Assembly (NCBI RefSeq): GCF_016745395.1
Contig: NZ_JAERVJ010000009.1
Location: 99,928-163,927 of the forward strand
DNA: 64,000 nucleotides
Origin: Methylocystis sp. Sn-Cys
GTDB lineage: Bacteria; Pseudomonadota; Alphaproteobacteria; Rhizobiales; Beijerinckiaceae
Direction of reading: 5' to 3'
In this document: positions 55,106 to 64,000 of the stretch, in pieces
Position numbering within the stretch: the first letter of the stretch is position 1
Layout: every line of letters begins with the position of its first letter
Program-made: the position numbers and the translations under genes
The notes under the pieces: generated by a model
Databases searched by the model: none
What the model was told of the DNA's origin: nothing
The model's input: the letters and a program-made list of their open reading frames with translations, nothing else

Positions 55106-55555
55106 TCAGCCCCCCAGCGCCGCCTTCACCGCAGCGCTCGCCTTCGCGAAATCCATACGGCCGGTGTATTTCGCCTTTAGCGCAGCGACAACCTTGCCCA
55201 TATCCTTGATAGACGTCGCCCCCGCCTCGGCGATCGCCGCCTTCACCGCCTCGGCGACTTCCTCTTGCGAGAGCTGCTGCGGGAGATAGCTGGAGATCAC
55301 CGCGATCTCGCTTTTCTCCTTGTCGGCGAGATCGGCGCGGCCGGCCTTTTCGTAGATGTCGAGCGACTCCTGCCGGCTCTTGATCATCTTCTGAAGGAGC
55401 GCGAGCACATCGTCCTCGGACAGGGTCTTGCCCGCGCCGCGCGCCTCGATGTCCTTGTCCTTCAGCGCCGCATTGATGAGCCGCAGCGCGTCGACCTTGG
55501 CGCTGTCGCGGGCCTTCATGGCGTCCTTGAGGTCCTGGTTGATCTTCTCGCGCAT
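55106..55555 (-). CDS. GatB/YqeY domain protein
   Basis: A 149-residue helical protein of the YqeY family: MREKINQDLKDAMKARD, VDALRLINAALKDKDIE, IAVISSYLPQQLSQEEV and a C-terminal KDMGKVVAALKAKYTGRMD. YqeY resembles the tRNA-binding tail of GatB but its role is not settled. Start 55555 chosen by homology; upstream in-frame sequence runs through repeat DNA. Confidence 0.9.
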   Translation of the reverse strand: MREKINQDLKDAMKARDSAKVDALRLINAALKDKDIEARGAGKTLSEDDVLALLQKMIKSRQESLDIYEKAGRADLADKEKSEIAVISSYLPQQLSQEEVAEAVKAAIAEAGATSIKDMGKVVAALKAKYTGRMDFAKASAAVKAALGG

Positions 55556-55624
55556 GGGAGACTTTCTTGGGGGTTTCCATTTCGGGGGCGGATGGATTAC
55601 ATCCACCTCAAGTGAATTTCTCGC

Positions 55625-55741
55625 GTCATGGCCGGGCTCGTCCCGGCCATCCACGCCCCGGGCTGCAAAGCCCGCGGGGCAAAGCGATGCACATGAGCAA
55701 GCATCCAGACGGATGCCCGCGTCAAGCGCGGGCATGACGCG
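55625..55741. repeat. GTCATGGCCGGGC-type palindromic repeat
   Basis: GCGTCATGGCCGGGCTCGTC at one end and the related GCCCGCGTCAAGCGCGGGCA at the other. A relative is at 62185-62326. Confidence 0.5.
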
Positions 55742-55794
55742 CGGTGAAGCGGCTGTCATAACGGCTCGCCCCACCCGAGCGCAACGGACGGAAG

Positions 55795-56985
55795 ATGACC
55801 CTCGATCAAGACAATGGCTGGACGAAGCCGGTGCATACCGGCGTGCTGGTGCTCGCGAGCGGCGAAGTGATCGAGGGCTTTGGCCTCGGCGCCGTCGGCG
55901 AGGCCGTGGGCGAAGTCTGCTTCAACACGGCGATGACCGGCTATGAGGAAATCCTCACTGACCCCTCCTACGCCGCGCAGATCGTCACCTTCACCTTCCC
56001 GCATATTGGCAATGTCGGCGCCAATGGTGAGGACATCGAGACGGTCGACCTCGCCCGCAGCGCCGGCGCCGTCGGCGCGATCTTCGGCCAGCCGGTGACC
56101 GACCCTTCCAATTTCCGCTCCGAGACGTCGCTGACCGACTGGCTGGCGAAGCGCGGCATTGTGGCGCTCTATGGCGTCGACACGCGCGCGCTCACGGCGC
56201 TCATTCGCGAGCGCGGCATGCCCAACGCCGTCATCGCTTATGCGCCGGACGGCAAGTTCGACATTGAAGCGCTCAAGGCCAAGGCCGCCGCCTGGCCCGG
56301 CATCGACGGGATGGATCTCGTGCCCAGCGTCGGCGCCAAGGAGCGCTACGACTGGAAGGAAACCCCCTGGCGCCTCGGCGCCGGCTATGGCGCGCGCGAC
56401 GGCGCGGCGAAGTTTCGCGTCGTCGCCATCGACTATGGCGTGAAGCGCAACATCCTGCGCCTGCTGGCCGAGGAAGGCTGCGAGGTGATCGTCGCGCCGG
56501 CGACGGCGACGAGCGTTGAAATCCTGGCGCTGAAGCCCGATGGCGTCTTCCTCTCCAACGGCCCGGGCGACCCGGCCGAGACGGGCAAATACGCGACGCC
56601 CGTGATCCGCGATCTGCTCGCCAAGAGAGTGCCGGTCTTCGGCATTTGCCTGGGCCATCAGATGATGGCGCTGGCCGTCGGCGCGAAAACGCAAAAGATG
56701 CCGCAGGGCCATCATGGGGCGAACCATCCGGTGAAGGACTTCACCACCGGCAAGGTTGAGATCGTCTCGATGAACCACGGCTTCGCCGTCGACCGCGACA
56801 GCCTGCCAGCGAACGCCGTCGAGACGCATCGCTCGCTGTTCGACGGCTCAAACTGCGGCATTGCGCTCACCGACCGCCCGGCCTTTTCGGTGCAGCACCA
56901 CCCAGAGGCCTCGCCCGGCCCGCAGGACAGCCATTATCTCTTCAAGCGCTTCGTCGAGATGATGGAAAAGGCGAAGGCGGCCTAA
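55795..56985 (+). CDS. carA: Carbamoyl-phosphate synthase small subunit
   Basis: A 396-residue glutamine amidotransferase subunit that supplies ammonia for carbamoyl phosphate (arginine and pyrimidine synthesis). The N-terminal domain has VGEVCFNTAMTGYEEILTDPSY; the class I amidotransferase domain has LSNGPGDPA, the nucleophile Cys in FGICLGHQMMA, and the catalytic His/Glu in VQHHPEASPGP. Length is standard. carB is not in the window. Confidence 0.96.
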   Translation: MTLDQDNGWTKPVHTGVLVLASGEVIEGFGLGAVGEAVGEVCFNTAMTGYEEILTDPSYAAQIVTFTFPHIGNVGANGEDIETVDLARSAGAVGAIFGQPVTDPSNFRSETSLTDWLAKRGIVALYGVDTRALTALIRERGMPNAVIAYAPDGKFDIEALKAKAAAWPGIDGMDLVPSVGAKERYDWKETPWRLGAGYGARDGAAKFRVVAIDYGVKRNILRLLAEEGCEVIVAPATATSVEILALKPDGVFLSNGPGDPAETGKYATPVIRDLLAKRVPVFGICLGHQMMALAVGAKTQKMPQGHHGANHPVKDFTTGKVEIVSMNHGFAVDRDSLPANAVETHRSLFDGSNCGIALTDRPAFSVQHHPEASPGPQDSHYLFKRFVEMMEKAKAA

Positions 56986-56999
56986 GGCCGCCTTCGTTT
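56973..56999 (+). terminator. carA terminator with the stop codon as loop
   Basis: Ten-base arms GAAGGCGGCC (56973-56982) and GGCCGCCTTC (56986-56995) flank TAA, which is the carA stop codon, followed by GTTTATT. Confidence 0.6.
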
Positions 57000-57004
57000 A
57001 TTGA

Positions 57005-57228
57005 CGAACCTCCGAGGCGGCCTCGTCCTTCGAGACGCGAGCTTCGCTCGCTCCTCAGGATGAGGCCTAAGTGTTTGGCGCAGATGCTAAAGCCCCTCAT
57101 GCTGAGGAGCTTGCGCAGCAGGCGTCTCGAAGCACGAGGGGCGTCGCCGCCACTTTTCAGGCGCCTTTCTGGACCGCGAGCCTTCAGGCTCGCTGAATGG
57201 ACAGCGCGCCCGAAGGCGCGCGGTCCAG
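57005..57228. repeat. Intergenic palindromic repeats
   Basis: At 57013-57150 a repeat with TCGTCCTTCGAGACGCGAGC and its inverted partner CGTCTCGAAGCACGAGGG; a truncated relative lies at 39645-39680. At 57169-57228 a copy of the GGACCGCG family. No gene in the stretch. Confidence 0.5.
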
Positions 57229-57234
57229 CTTGCG

Positions 57235-57951
57235 TCAGTTGCCGAAGCGATAGCTGACGCCCGCGGTGATGGCGCCCGAGCCGGCCTGATGCGCCGTCTT
57301 CAACCCCCAAGCGACAGGCGTCGTCTCGCGCGGCGTTCCAAGGCCGGTGACGCGATATTCGATCCGCCCGCTCCAGCGGTCGGAAAGCGCATATTCAACG
57401 CCGACTCCGACCGTGGGCGACCCCAGCAGAGAATTCTTATTTGCCCTCAGGCCGAAAACCGATCTGTACTCGTGGCGCACGTCGGCGACATTGAGGCCGC
57501 CCGTCGCATAGACCAGCAGCCGATCGAAGGCGACGACGCCGACGCGCCCGCGGAGCGAGCCGGAAACGCCGAGCACATTGCGCACCGAGTATTGCCCGAG
57601 CGGATCGTAGACATCATTGACCGCCCGCGCGCCCGTCACATCGGCGACGAGACCGCCGACAAAGGAGCCGAAGCGCCAATCGTAACCGACATGCGCGCCG
57701 CCCTGGAAGCTCCCGCCATGCCCGGTCTTGCTCGTGAACAGCAAAGCGTTGTTTACGGCCAAATAATCGCGCGAACGATCGGCAAAGCCGAGGAAGCCCC
57801 CCTGCACGCCGGCGTAAAGCCCCTGGAACAAGAGCGCCGGGGGCGGCGGAGGCGGAACGAGCGGCGGGGCCGCTTTGCGATATGGCAGATCGGCGGCGGC
57901 GGCCGCACTGGCGGCGCCGAGCGCCAGAATAGCGGGAATCAAGCGTTTCAT
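57235..57951 (-). CDS. Omp25/31-type outer membrane protein
   Basis: A 238-residue eight-stranded-barrel protein. Signal peptide about 1-19 (LALGAASAAAA), a Pro-rich linker, then FQGLYAGVQGGFLGFADR, VGYDWRFGSFVGGLVADVTGA, GSLRGRVGVVAFDRLLVYATGGL and YALSDRWSGRIEYRVTGLG, ending in an aromatic barrel strand (SYRFGN). It is the free-standing version of the barrels fused to larger proteins at 1038-4616 and 39704-42193. Confidence 0.88.
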   Translation of the reverse strand: MKRLIPAILALGAASAAAAADLPYRKAAPPLVPPPPPPALLFQGLYAGVQGGFLGFADRSRDYLAVNNALLFTSKTGHGGSFQGGAHVGYDWRFGSFVGGLVADVTGARAVNDVYDPLGQYSVRNVLGVSGSLRGRVGVVAFDRLLVYATGGLNVADVRHEYRSVFGLRANKNSLLGSPTVGVGVEYALSDRWSGRIEYRVTGLGTPRETTPVAWGLKTAHQAGSGAITAGVSYRFGN

Positions 57952-58086
57952 TGAGAGATCTCCAGTTTGAAGACAAAGAGGCTGTGTCCGCCGGAGCGAG
58001 GGCTCCGGCGTTGGGGAAGGCGATTGTCCTTTCGGTTGGCTCAGCGCGTCGTCATCGCGGGGGCGCGCGGATTGGCTTTCGCGTCG

Positions 58087-58716
58087 TCATCGGGAAGCGC
58101 GTTGGGCGTGCTTGTCGCAGAGCGGCGCGCCTTCTTCGAATTTGCGCAGATCCTCGGGCGTCTTGAGCAGAGCGCGCACATCGTAATTTTCGAGAAGCGG
58201 CAGCCAGCCGATCTCGTCGTCGGGGTGAATAAAGACGTCGATGGGAATGGCGCCGTCGGGCACATTTGCCTTGCGACAGGCGAGCCCGCGGTCGACTTTG
58301 ACGCCGTTATGACCGTGGCGCCCCTCGGCCTTCAACTTGCGCGCTTCCGCCTGCAACGCCTGCGCCGCCGCGAGGTCGCGCGGCGCGATCTCATACACGT
58401 CGAGCGGGCCGGTCTTCTGCGAGAGATTGGCGATCTCTTCCGCGTCTTTGGCATAGGCGGCGCGATGCAGGTGAATCTCGACATTGCGCTCGCCGTCCTT
58501 TTCGCCCTCGGACGCGAGCGTCGTCACGAGAACCGTCTTGTCCGGCGTCGGAGCCGCCCATTCCGGCGTTCGCAAAGCGAAGCGCAACTTCGTCAGATCG
58601 GCCGTCCCCATATCGAAAGCGCGGAGCTTCCATTGGGTGGCGATGGGGACGTCCCAGCTACACCCCGAGAGCAAAGCGGCGGAAAAGGCGATGAAAATCA
58701 AACCTGTGAGTCGCAT
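58087..58716 (-). CDS. Hypothetical lipoprotein
   Basis: A 209-residue protein with a lipoprotein signal (lipobox LLSGC, lipidated Cys at about position 19 from ATG 58716). The mature part contains LRFALRTPEWAAP, NVEIHLHRAAYAKDAEE, and a Cys pair (GLACRKAN and APLCDKHA). Family not recognised. Probably anchored at the periplasmic face of a membrane. Confidence 0.65.
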   Translation of the reverse strand: MRLTGLIFIAFSAALLSGCSWDVPIATQWKLRAFDMGTADLTKLRFALRTPEWAAPTPDKTVLVTTLASEGEKDGERNVEIHLHRAAYAKDAEEIANLSQKTGPLDVYEIAPRDLAAAQALQAEARKLKAEGRHGHNGVKVDRGLACRKANVPDGAIPIDVFIHPDDEIGWLPLLENYDVRALLKTPEDLRKFEEGAPLCDKHAQRASR

Positions 58717-58956
58717 GATAACAATCATCCTCCACGATCATTTTTTAATGTATTGCATTAAATTTTTTATGCGTCAATATTGGCGCGCAGAGAAAGCTTG
58801 CCCGCGTGGCGGCGGGCATGCTCTTTCGCCGCGTCGCGAGTTTTCGGCGCGTCACTTTGTCCGATGCGAGATCCGCTTTATCGGCTCGGCGTCATTCGCC
58901 ACGCGTCATGGATTTCAAAAATCGGCCCGCCGCGCCGCGGCCATGGAGAAAAAACA

Positions 58957-59532
58957 ATGACCGATACGATCGCCCTTATTTCGCCGGCCAATCCGCGGCT
59001 CTCGACCTTGCGCGCCAAGATCGGCTGGCTTTGCCAGACCATCCGGCTGCTCGCCATGAGCTACGCGCTGCTCCTGCTATGGGTTTTTTGCGACGCATGG
59101 GCGACGCGCGCGCCCTATGAAACAAGAGCGATGGAACTCTTCAAACTCGACGTTTCCGCTGCGTCTGCAACGCAATGGAACGCCGTGCTGGCGATGAGCC
59201 TTGCATTGTGGCTATGCGTCGCCGCCCTCACCTTCTCCATCTGGCGGCTTTTTTCGATCTATCTTGCGGGGGAAGTGTTCTCTCTTGAAGCCGCCGTTTG
59301 GCTGCGACGGATCGGGATTGCGGGACTGGTGGCGATCGTCGCCGATTTCGTCGAGCGCTCGGCCGTCATCTATACGCTGGCGATGCATCTGCCGGCGTCG
59401 GCGAAGACCAAACATATCTTCATCGGATCGGAGGACATCGTCCACATCATCCTGGTCCTGATGCTTCTCGCCCTCGCCCATATCCAGAAAACCGCGGCCG
59501 ACATCGCCGACGAAAATGCGCAGATCGTCTGA
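58957..59532 (+). CDS. DUF2975 membrane protein
   Basis: A 191-residue inner membrane protein with four hydrophobic segments (about 27-47, 72-92, 112-132, 147-167). The arrangement, and the Cro/C1-type regulator that starts in its stop codon, are typical of DUF2975 membrane proteins. Function unknown; the pair may sense or respond to membrane state. Confidence 0.78.
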   Translation: MTDTIALISPANPRLSTLRAKIGWLCQTIRLLAMSYALLLLWVFCDAWATRAPYETRAMELFKLDVSAASATQWNAVLAMSLALWLCVAALTFSIWRLFSIYLAGEVFSLEAAVWLRRIGIAGLVAIVADFVERSAVIYTLAMHLPASAKTKHIFIGSEDIVHIILVLMLLALAHIQKTAADIADENAQIV

Positions 59533-59753
59533 TGGCCATCATCGTCAATCTCGACGTCATGCTCGCCAAGCGTAAGATGCGCTCGCGCGATCTCGCGCAG
59601 TTGATCGGCATCGCCGAGCAGAATGTGAGCCTGCTGAAATCGGGCAAGGTGAAGGGCGTGCGCTTCGATACGCTGGAGAAAATCTGCGAGGCGCTTGCGT
59701 GCCAACCGGGAGACATACTCGAATATCGCCCGGACGAGCCTCCGAAGGATTGA
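59532..59753 (+). CDS. Small XRE-type (YozG-like) transcriptional regulator
   Basis: A 73-residue protein that is almost entirely a helix-turn-helix: MLAKRKMRSRDLAQLIGIAEQNVSLLKSGKVKG then FDTLEKICEALACQPGDILEY. Its ATG overlaps the stop of the DUF2975 gene (TGATG), so the two are coupled. Likely autoregulates the pair. Confidence 0.88.
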   Translation: MAIIVNLDVMLAKRKMRSRDLAQLIGIAEQNVSLLKSGKVKGVRFDTLEKICEALACQPGDILEYRPDEPPKD

Positions 59754-59762
59754 CGCCGCCTC

Positions 59763-60028
59763 CGTCATTGCGAGGAGCGCAGCGACGAAGCAATCCAGAG
59801 CCACATCACGGCCCTGGATTGCTTCGCTGCGCTCGCAATGACGGCGAGGTTTGCCCTGGATTTTTCTCGTCAGCCTTTTCAAAAAAGGCGCGGACTACCC
59901 GCCCGGACGAAGCCCCAAAAGGATTGATGCCGCTTTCCGCTCCCGCCGTCATTGCGAGGAGCAAAGCGACGAAGCAATCCAGAGCCACACGGCGGCCCTG
60001 GATTGCTTCGCTTCGCTCGCAATGACGG
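59763..60028. repeat. Two tandem REP-type palindromes
   Basis: Two copies of the CGTCATTGCGAG family at 59763-59844 and 59947-60028, nearly identical to each other, between converging genes. Confidence 0.7.
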
Positions 60029-60062
60029 CAGTATGCAAGGCCGCGGCCTCCCCCGCCGCCGC

Positions 60063-61691
60063 TTAGGCCTCCCGATAAAACACCAGCATCAGCCCGGCGA
60101 GAATAAAGCCGATCGGCCACACAAAGCCCGCCATCCGCTTCGCTCCGCCGTCGAGCCGTAACTCCAGCCAGCGCGACCATCCGGCCGCGACGCCGACGAG
60201 CGCCAGCGGCGTATGGGTAATCTCGATCAGCGTCTCTTCCTTGAGATTGGCGAGCGCGTGGGAATGGGTGAGGAGAAAAGCCGCCGCCGTCGCCGTGCTG
60301 ACCGGGAAGACATAAGGAGCCCACCAGGCCTTGATACGGCCTTGCCGCACCTGCCATTCGAACAGGCCGAAGATCACAATCAGCAGCGTCAGCAGGCGGT
60401 GCTGGGCGATTTCGGGATCGCGCAGGCTCTCGATGAGCCCGAGGCGCCCCAGCGGCCAGACCATCTCGTCCGCGCGCAGGAACAAAAAGCAAGCGAGGCC
60501 CAGGAAAACGAGCGGCCAATGCCGCATGACCGGCGCGAGACGGCGGCTCACGCGCTCCAGAAGCGCCATCACGCCCATGGCGATAACGAAAAGCCCCGCC
60601 CAATGGTGATTATATTCCGACCAGGCGATATCGGCCGGCGAGCGCGGCGGCTGGGCGCCGGGCGGCAGGTTTTTCAAGGCTTCTGGCGGCAGAGCGGCCG
60701 ACAGCGCTTCGAAGTCTGGACTGTCCAGCCGCACCGGCAGGCGCGGCTCCAAGCGATCGACGACTTCGGCGAAACTCGCCCGATCGTTCGGCAAATCGCG
60801 CGCCGGCGGCAGCGAGGCGAGCGAAGCGGCGCAGAACAGCACGGTGAGGCCGACGCCGATCTCCGTCTCGGCGAATCGCCGCGTGCGCAGCAGCGGGCCG
60901 GCCGGCTCCTGTTTCAGCTTGCGCACGGCCAGGAAGTTCAATCCGCCGAGGAGAAGCAGACCCAAAAGCAGCACGATCTTGGCGCTGAGCATGACTCCGT
61001 AGGACGTGCCATACATGGCGGGCGCCGCGCCCACATAAAACACCGCCATCAGCGCGCCGCCCGCGAGCAGCGCCGCCACCGCGCCGACGGACATGGCCGA
61101 AAAGCGCGCCGCGACGCGCGCGCGGGCCGTCGGGTCGGCGACACCGGTCAGCGCCATCAGAAAATAGGGAATGCCGCCGATCCAGACCGCCGCGCCGGCC
61201 ATGTGCAGGAATTCGGCGCAAGCGAGGACCGCCGCCCCCTCGAACTGGCTCGCGGCGTGTGTCGACCCCGCCTGGACCCCGATCAGCAGCGCCGCGAGCA
61301 CGGGCGCCGACTGACGAAGCGCGACGCCGCCGCGCTGCGCGCGCCGGGCGGAGACGGCGACGACAGCGGCGATGACGCCCGCAACGAGATCGACAGCGAC
61401 GGCGCGCGCGCCGGCGGCCTCTTGCGCGGGAATCTCGAGCGTGCCGACCAACATGACAGTGAGCGAGGCGGCGGCGAGCCATTCGGCGGCGGCGAGCCCG
61501 CTGGCTGAGACGAAGATCAGCCGCAACGCCCGCCGCTCCAGCGCCGCGCCCGCGCCCGCGAGCCTCGGGGCCAGCGGCCAGACGAGCAGCATCAGAAAGG
61601 CAAGCCCGCCGACCGCGACCGACTGCGCGGCCAGAATGACGCCGCGCAGCACGACGCTCAGAAAGCCATAGATCTCGATGAAGAGCTGCAT
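60063..61691 (-). CDS. copD: Copper resistance membrane protein CopD
   Basis: A 542-residue inner membrane protein with more than ten hydrophobic segments. The CopD-type core appears in HMAGAAVWIGGIPYFLMALTG, RFSAMSVGAVAALLAGGALMAVFYVG and YGTSYGVMLSAKIVLLLGLLLLGGLNFLAVRKL, with conserved His residues for copper. It takes copper across the inner membrane together with periplasmic CopC. Starts one base after the copC stop. Length is greater than short CopD, with an extra C-terminal membrane part. Confidence 0.88.
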   Translation of the reverse strand: MQLFIEIYGFLSVVLRGVILAAQSVAVGGLAFLMLLVWPLAPRLAGAGAALERRALRLIFVSASGLAAAEWLAAASLTVMLVGTLEIPAQEAAGARAVAVDLVAGVIAAVVAVSARRAQRGGVALRQSAPVLAALLIGVQAGSTHAASQFEGAAVLACAEFLHMAGAAVWIGGIPYFLMALTGVADPTARARVAARFSAMSVGAVAALLAGGALMAVFYVGAAPAMYGTSYGVMLSAKIVLLLGLLLLGGLNFLAVRKLKQEPAGPLLRTRRFAETEIGVGLTVLFCAASLASLPPARDLPNDRASFAEVVDRLEPRLPVRLDSPDFEALSAALPPEALKNLPPGAQPPRSPADIAWSEYNHHWAGLFVIAMGVMALLERVSRRLAPVMRHWPLVFLGLACFLFLRADEMVWPLGRLGLIESLRDPEIAQHRLLTLLIVIFGLFEWQVRQGRIKAWWAPYVFPVSTATAAAFLLTHSHALANLKEETLIEITHTPLALVGVAAGWSRWLELRLDGGAKRMAGFVWPIGFILAGLMLVFYREA

Positions 61692-61692
61692 G

Positions 61693-62049
61693 TCAGCGGC
61701 TCACGGCGAAGGGAATGTCGCCTTGCGTGATGTGCCCGTCGAGGCTCAACGCCTGCCAATGCAGGCGATAGGCGCCCGGCTCGAGTCCCGTCGCCTTGGC
61801 GTTCAGCGTGTCGGCGGACGCCGCATCGAGAATGGGGAGCGCGACAGCCTCGCCGCCGATCTTGAAAAGCTTCATATGCGAGCGCGCGGCGTCGATCCGG
61901 CTATTGAAGCGGATCTCGATCGCAAGCTCCTCGCTTCGGACCGTCTCGTCGGCGCGCGGCGTCGAGGCGAGCACAATGGCGTGGGCCAGGGCCGTCTCGC
62001 TCGCGCCGAGCATGAAAGCCAGGGCGCATATTAATCCAAGACATCTCAT
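61693..62049 (-). CDS. copC: Periplasmic copper-binding protein CopC
   Basis: A 118-residue protein with a signal peptide (about 1-22, ALAFMLGASETALA) and the CopC fold. The mature N-terminal His (AHAIVLASTPRADETV) and the C-terminal WQALSLDGHITQGDIPFAV with its His are the expected Cu(II) ligands. Forms a copper uptake pair with CopD. Relevant to a methanotroph with copper-dependent monooxygenase. Confidence 0.92.
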   Translation of the reverse strand: MRCLGLICALAFMLGASETALAHAIVLASTPRADETVRSEELAIEIRFNSRIDAARSHMKLFKIGGEAVALPILDAASADTLNAKATGLEPGAYRLHWQALSLDGHITQGDIPFAVSR

Positions 62050-62384
62050 GAGAATCGACCCGTGCGAAACCGCGCCCGGATGGGCTCAAGCCTTGCCGAT
62101 TATCCTATTCCGCGAGACCTTAGCAATGGCTGATGGATGGGGTCAGGGCTCCGAATTCGGGTTAACGCGCAGACGTGTTCCAACGTCATGGCCGCGCTTG
62201 TCGCGGCCATCCACGCCGCGCCGACGCGGAAAGCTGAGAATATAAGCGGAATCGACTCCGCTTGTTCTCCCAGCGTGTCGTCATGTCCCGGCGTGGACGC
62301 CCGCGACAAGCGCGGGCATGACGCGCTGCAGAGGGTTTTTAACCGGGATTCCATGCCCTGTGGATGGGGTTCTCCTGCCGCGCC
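62050..62384. other. Intergenic region with palindromic repeat
   Basis: Contains a GTCATGGCCGCGCTTGTCGC palindrome pair at about 62185-62326, related to 55625-55741. Otherwise I see no gene. Confidence 0.45.
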
Positions 62385-63086
62385 TCATTTGAGAAAGACG
62401 TAAATGTCGACGTCGACGCTGGCGTCGTCGCTTTTAAAATCGGTCAGATATTCCTCGATGATGAGGTCTTTGGTGTCGAGGCCCTTCTCGTCGAGATAGG
62501 CGGCGATCGCCTCATAAGTGGCGTCGATTTCATCATAGGCGCCGCGATGCTGGAATTTGAGCGCTTTGCCGGCGGGAGACGCGCCGATCTCCACGCCCTC
62601 GGGGAGCTTCGCCTTGCCTTCCGGCGCGGCGGCGAGCGGCGCCATGGCCTCGAAGGAAAACCCCGCATCGTCGGTCTTGGTGAAAACGGCGATCGGCCGG
62701 CCGTTGGCCGTCAGCCCCGCCTTGGCGACGGCGCCGCTGAGCTTTCTCAGCGCCTCGGAGAGCGTCTTGGCGGCGTCCTCCCATTTGCCCTGCCCTTTCA
62801 TCACGACGGCCGGACGCGCATCCACGTCGATGGTCTCGCTGATGACGGCGGGCGCGAGGTCCGGGGTCGCGGGCTTGGCCGCTTCGGCCTTGTCGTCGGG
62901 CTTGGTGGCCTCAGGGGTCGCGGGCGCCGTCGCGGCGCGCGAGGCGGGCGCCTCATCTTCCTCGGAGCCCGCCGGCAAGAAGCGCCTTTCGGCGAGAATA
63001 GCGGCGGACACGACGAGCAGCGTGAAAATCGCCAGCGCCCGCCAATGGGTGCGCAGGCTGTCGATCAGACCGGGTTCCTCGTCCAT
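62385..63086 (-). CDS. Membrane-anchored protein with GyrI-like (effector-binding) domain
   Basis: A 233-residue protein: a transmembrane helix at about 16-33 ([16 protein letters not shown]), an Ala/Pro/Lys-rich linker to about 80, and a C-terminal domain (about 85-233) resembling the SOUL/GyrI-like small-molecule-binding fold, with [44 protein letters not shown] and [10 protein letters not shown]. These domains bind ligands in transcription activators such as Rob; here it faces the periplasm and has no DNA-binding part. Confidence 0.72.
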   Translation of the reverse strand: MDEEPGLIDSLRTHWRALAIFTLLVVSAAILAERRFLPAGSEEDEAPASRAATAPATPEATKPDDKAEAAKPATPDLAPAVISETIDVDARPAVVMKGQGKWEDAAKTLSEALRKLSGAVAKAGLTANGRPIAVFTKTDDAGFSFEAMAPLAAAPEGKAKLPEGVEIGASPAGKALKFQHRGAYDEIDATYEAIAAYLDEKGLDTKDLIIEEYLTDFKSDDASVDVDIYVFLK

Positions 63087-63211
63087 CCTCGAAGCGTCCT
63101 TTTGGAGATGCGGTCTCTCATGACCGCTTCTTGCGCGAAATTGCGACGGGCGTCGGGCGGCGCAACTGTGGCGCTAGAGCGGCGCAGTCTCTATATACCG
63201 GGCGCGTCCCG

Positions 63212-64000
63212 ATGGAAAAACCAATGCGCCATCCGCTCGAAAATCTTCCGATCCTGCGCATGAACGGCGCCGGCAATGAAATCCTCGTGCTCGACCTGCG
63301 CGGGCGCGCGCATGTGCTGGCGCCGCGGGAAGCCCGCGCCATCGCCGCCGCGCCTGGCTTGCGCTTCGACCAGCTCATGGCGCTGCACGACCCGCTCGAG
63401 CCAGGCGACGACGCCTATATGCGCATCTACAATATCGACGGCTCGCTGTCGGGGGCCTGCGGCAATGGCACGCGCTGCGTGGCCTATGCGCTGGCGCGCG
63501 AGGGCAAGGAGCGGCTCTCGCTCGCAACCCAGGCCGGCCGCTTAGAGACGCGGCGCGAGGCCGAGACCGTCTTCACCGTCGACATGGGGCGCCCGCGGCT
63601 CGACTGGCGTGAGATTCCACTCGCCCGCGCGGCCGACACAAGCGCTGTTGCGCTCGATCCACCGGTCGCGGGCGCGCCGGCGCAATTTTCGGCCGTCAGC
63701 ATGGGCAATCCCCATGCGATTTTTTTCGTCGCGGACGCCGCGGCGATTGCGCTCGAAGATCTCGGCGCGCGGCTCGAACATCACCCGCTCTTTCCCGAGC
63801 GCGCCAATATCTCCTTCGCCCAGATCGTCGCGCGCGACGATATTCTCCTGCGCGTCTGGGAGCGCGGCACGGGCGCCACCAAGGCCTGCGGCTCGGCTGC
63901 TTGCGCGACTCTGGTGGCGGCGGCGCGCGCCGGTCTCACGGATAGACGCGCGCGCGTGCGGCTGCCGGGCGGCGACCTCTATATCGAATGGCGCGCCGAC
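63212..64000 (+). CDS. dapF: Diaminopimelate epimerase (cut by window end)
   Basis: The first 263 residues of an enzyme that converts LL- to meso-diaminopimelate for lysine and peptidoglycan synthesis. The two active-site Cys regions are visible: [14 protein letters not shown] and [12 protein letters not shown], each with the Cys of the acid/base pair. Also [12 protein letters not shown] at the start and GNPHAIFFV in the middle. ATG 63212 or the in-frame ATG 63224 could be the start. The last residues lie beyond the window. Confidence 0.93.
   Translation, partial: MEKPMRHPLENLPILRMNGAGNEILVLDLRGRAHVLAPREARAIAAAPGLRFDQLMALHDPLEPGDDAYMRIYNIDGSLSGACGNGTRCVAYALAREGKERLSLATQAGRLETRREAETVFTVDMGRPRLDWREIPLARAADTSAVALDPPVAGAPAQFSAVSMGNPHAIFFVADAAAIALEDLGARLEHHPLFPERANISFAQIVARDDILLRVWERGTGATKACGSAACATLVAAARAGLTDRRARVRLPGGDLYIEWRAD

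Overview
The window looks like a chromosomal piece of an alphaproteobacterial methanotroph of the Methylocystis/Methylosinus type. The evidence is a recognisable particulate methane monooxygenase subunit C paralogue (19930-20703), many Omp25/31-type outer membrane barrels, GC-rich coding with long antisense open frames, and rhizobial-style intergenic palindromes. Genus is inference; no rRNA or marker set is present.

Layout. 1-5.4 kb is a surface module: two small curlin-like proteins, a very large outer membrane protein that joins a TpsB/FhaC-type transporter to two Omp25-like barrels, and a CsgD-like LuxR regulator. 5.9-9.4 kb holds a DUF763 protein, a radical SAM protein and UDP-galactopyranose mutase. 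9.8-19.2 kb is the most striking block: a 1922-residue protein built almost wholly from an 8-residue Ser/Thr-rich repeat, then a TPR-GT41 (O-GlcNAc transferase-like) enzyme and a second glycosyltransferase-like protein on the same strand. I read this as a candidate system for making and glycosylating a giant repeat protein. 19.3-21.2 kb has a His/Cys-rich DUF2946-type protein, an orphan PmoC in which two of three ligands of one copper site are replaced, and a Rieske ferredoxin.

21.4-34.3 kb is mostly housekeeping: a drug-efflux MFS protein, a glutathionylspermidine synthase-like ATP-grasp protein, tRNA-Arg, a CrtF-like methyltransferase, pgi, an acid-ceramidase-like hydrolase, a Sua5/TsaC protein, an Anbu peptidase, and mtnA beside a class II aldolase (methylthio salvage). 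34.3-37.8 kb, next to a CAU tRNA, looks like a decayed accessory segment: an IS256 remnant, a frameshifted methyltransferase, about 1.1 kb without clear genes, and a hexapeptide acetyltransferase. 38.5-48.9 kb contains a sugar nucleotidyltransferase, a second fused outer membrane protein (alginate-export barrel plus Omp25 barrel), and a sulfate ABC operon (sbp-cysT-cysW-cysA) translationally coupled to a trans-aconitate-type methyltransferase. The sulfate operon and the fused porin share the operator-like palindrome GTCTAT-N7-ATAGAC, so both may be sulfur regulated.

49-64 kb is mainly housekeeping (GST, queG, O-antigen-ligase-like protein, WD40 protein, thiD, YqeY, carA), with a DUF2975/XRE pair, copper proteins CopC/CopD, a GyrI-like domain protein and the start of dapF, cut by the window end. 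Several families of intergenic palindromes recur, including a roughly 165-bp MITE-like element with imperfect terminal inverted repeats.
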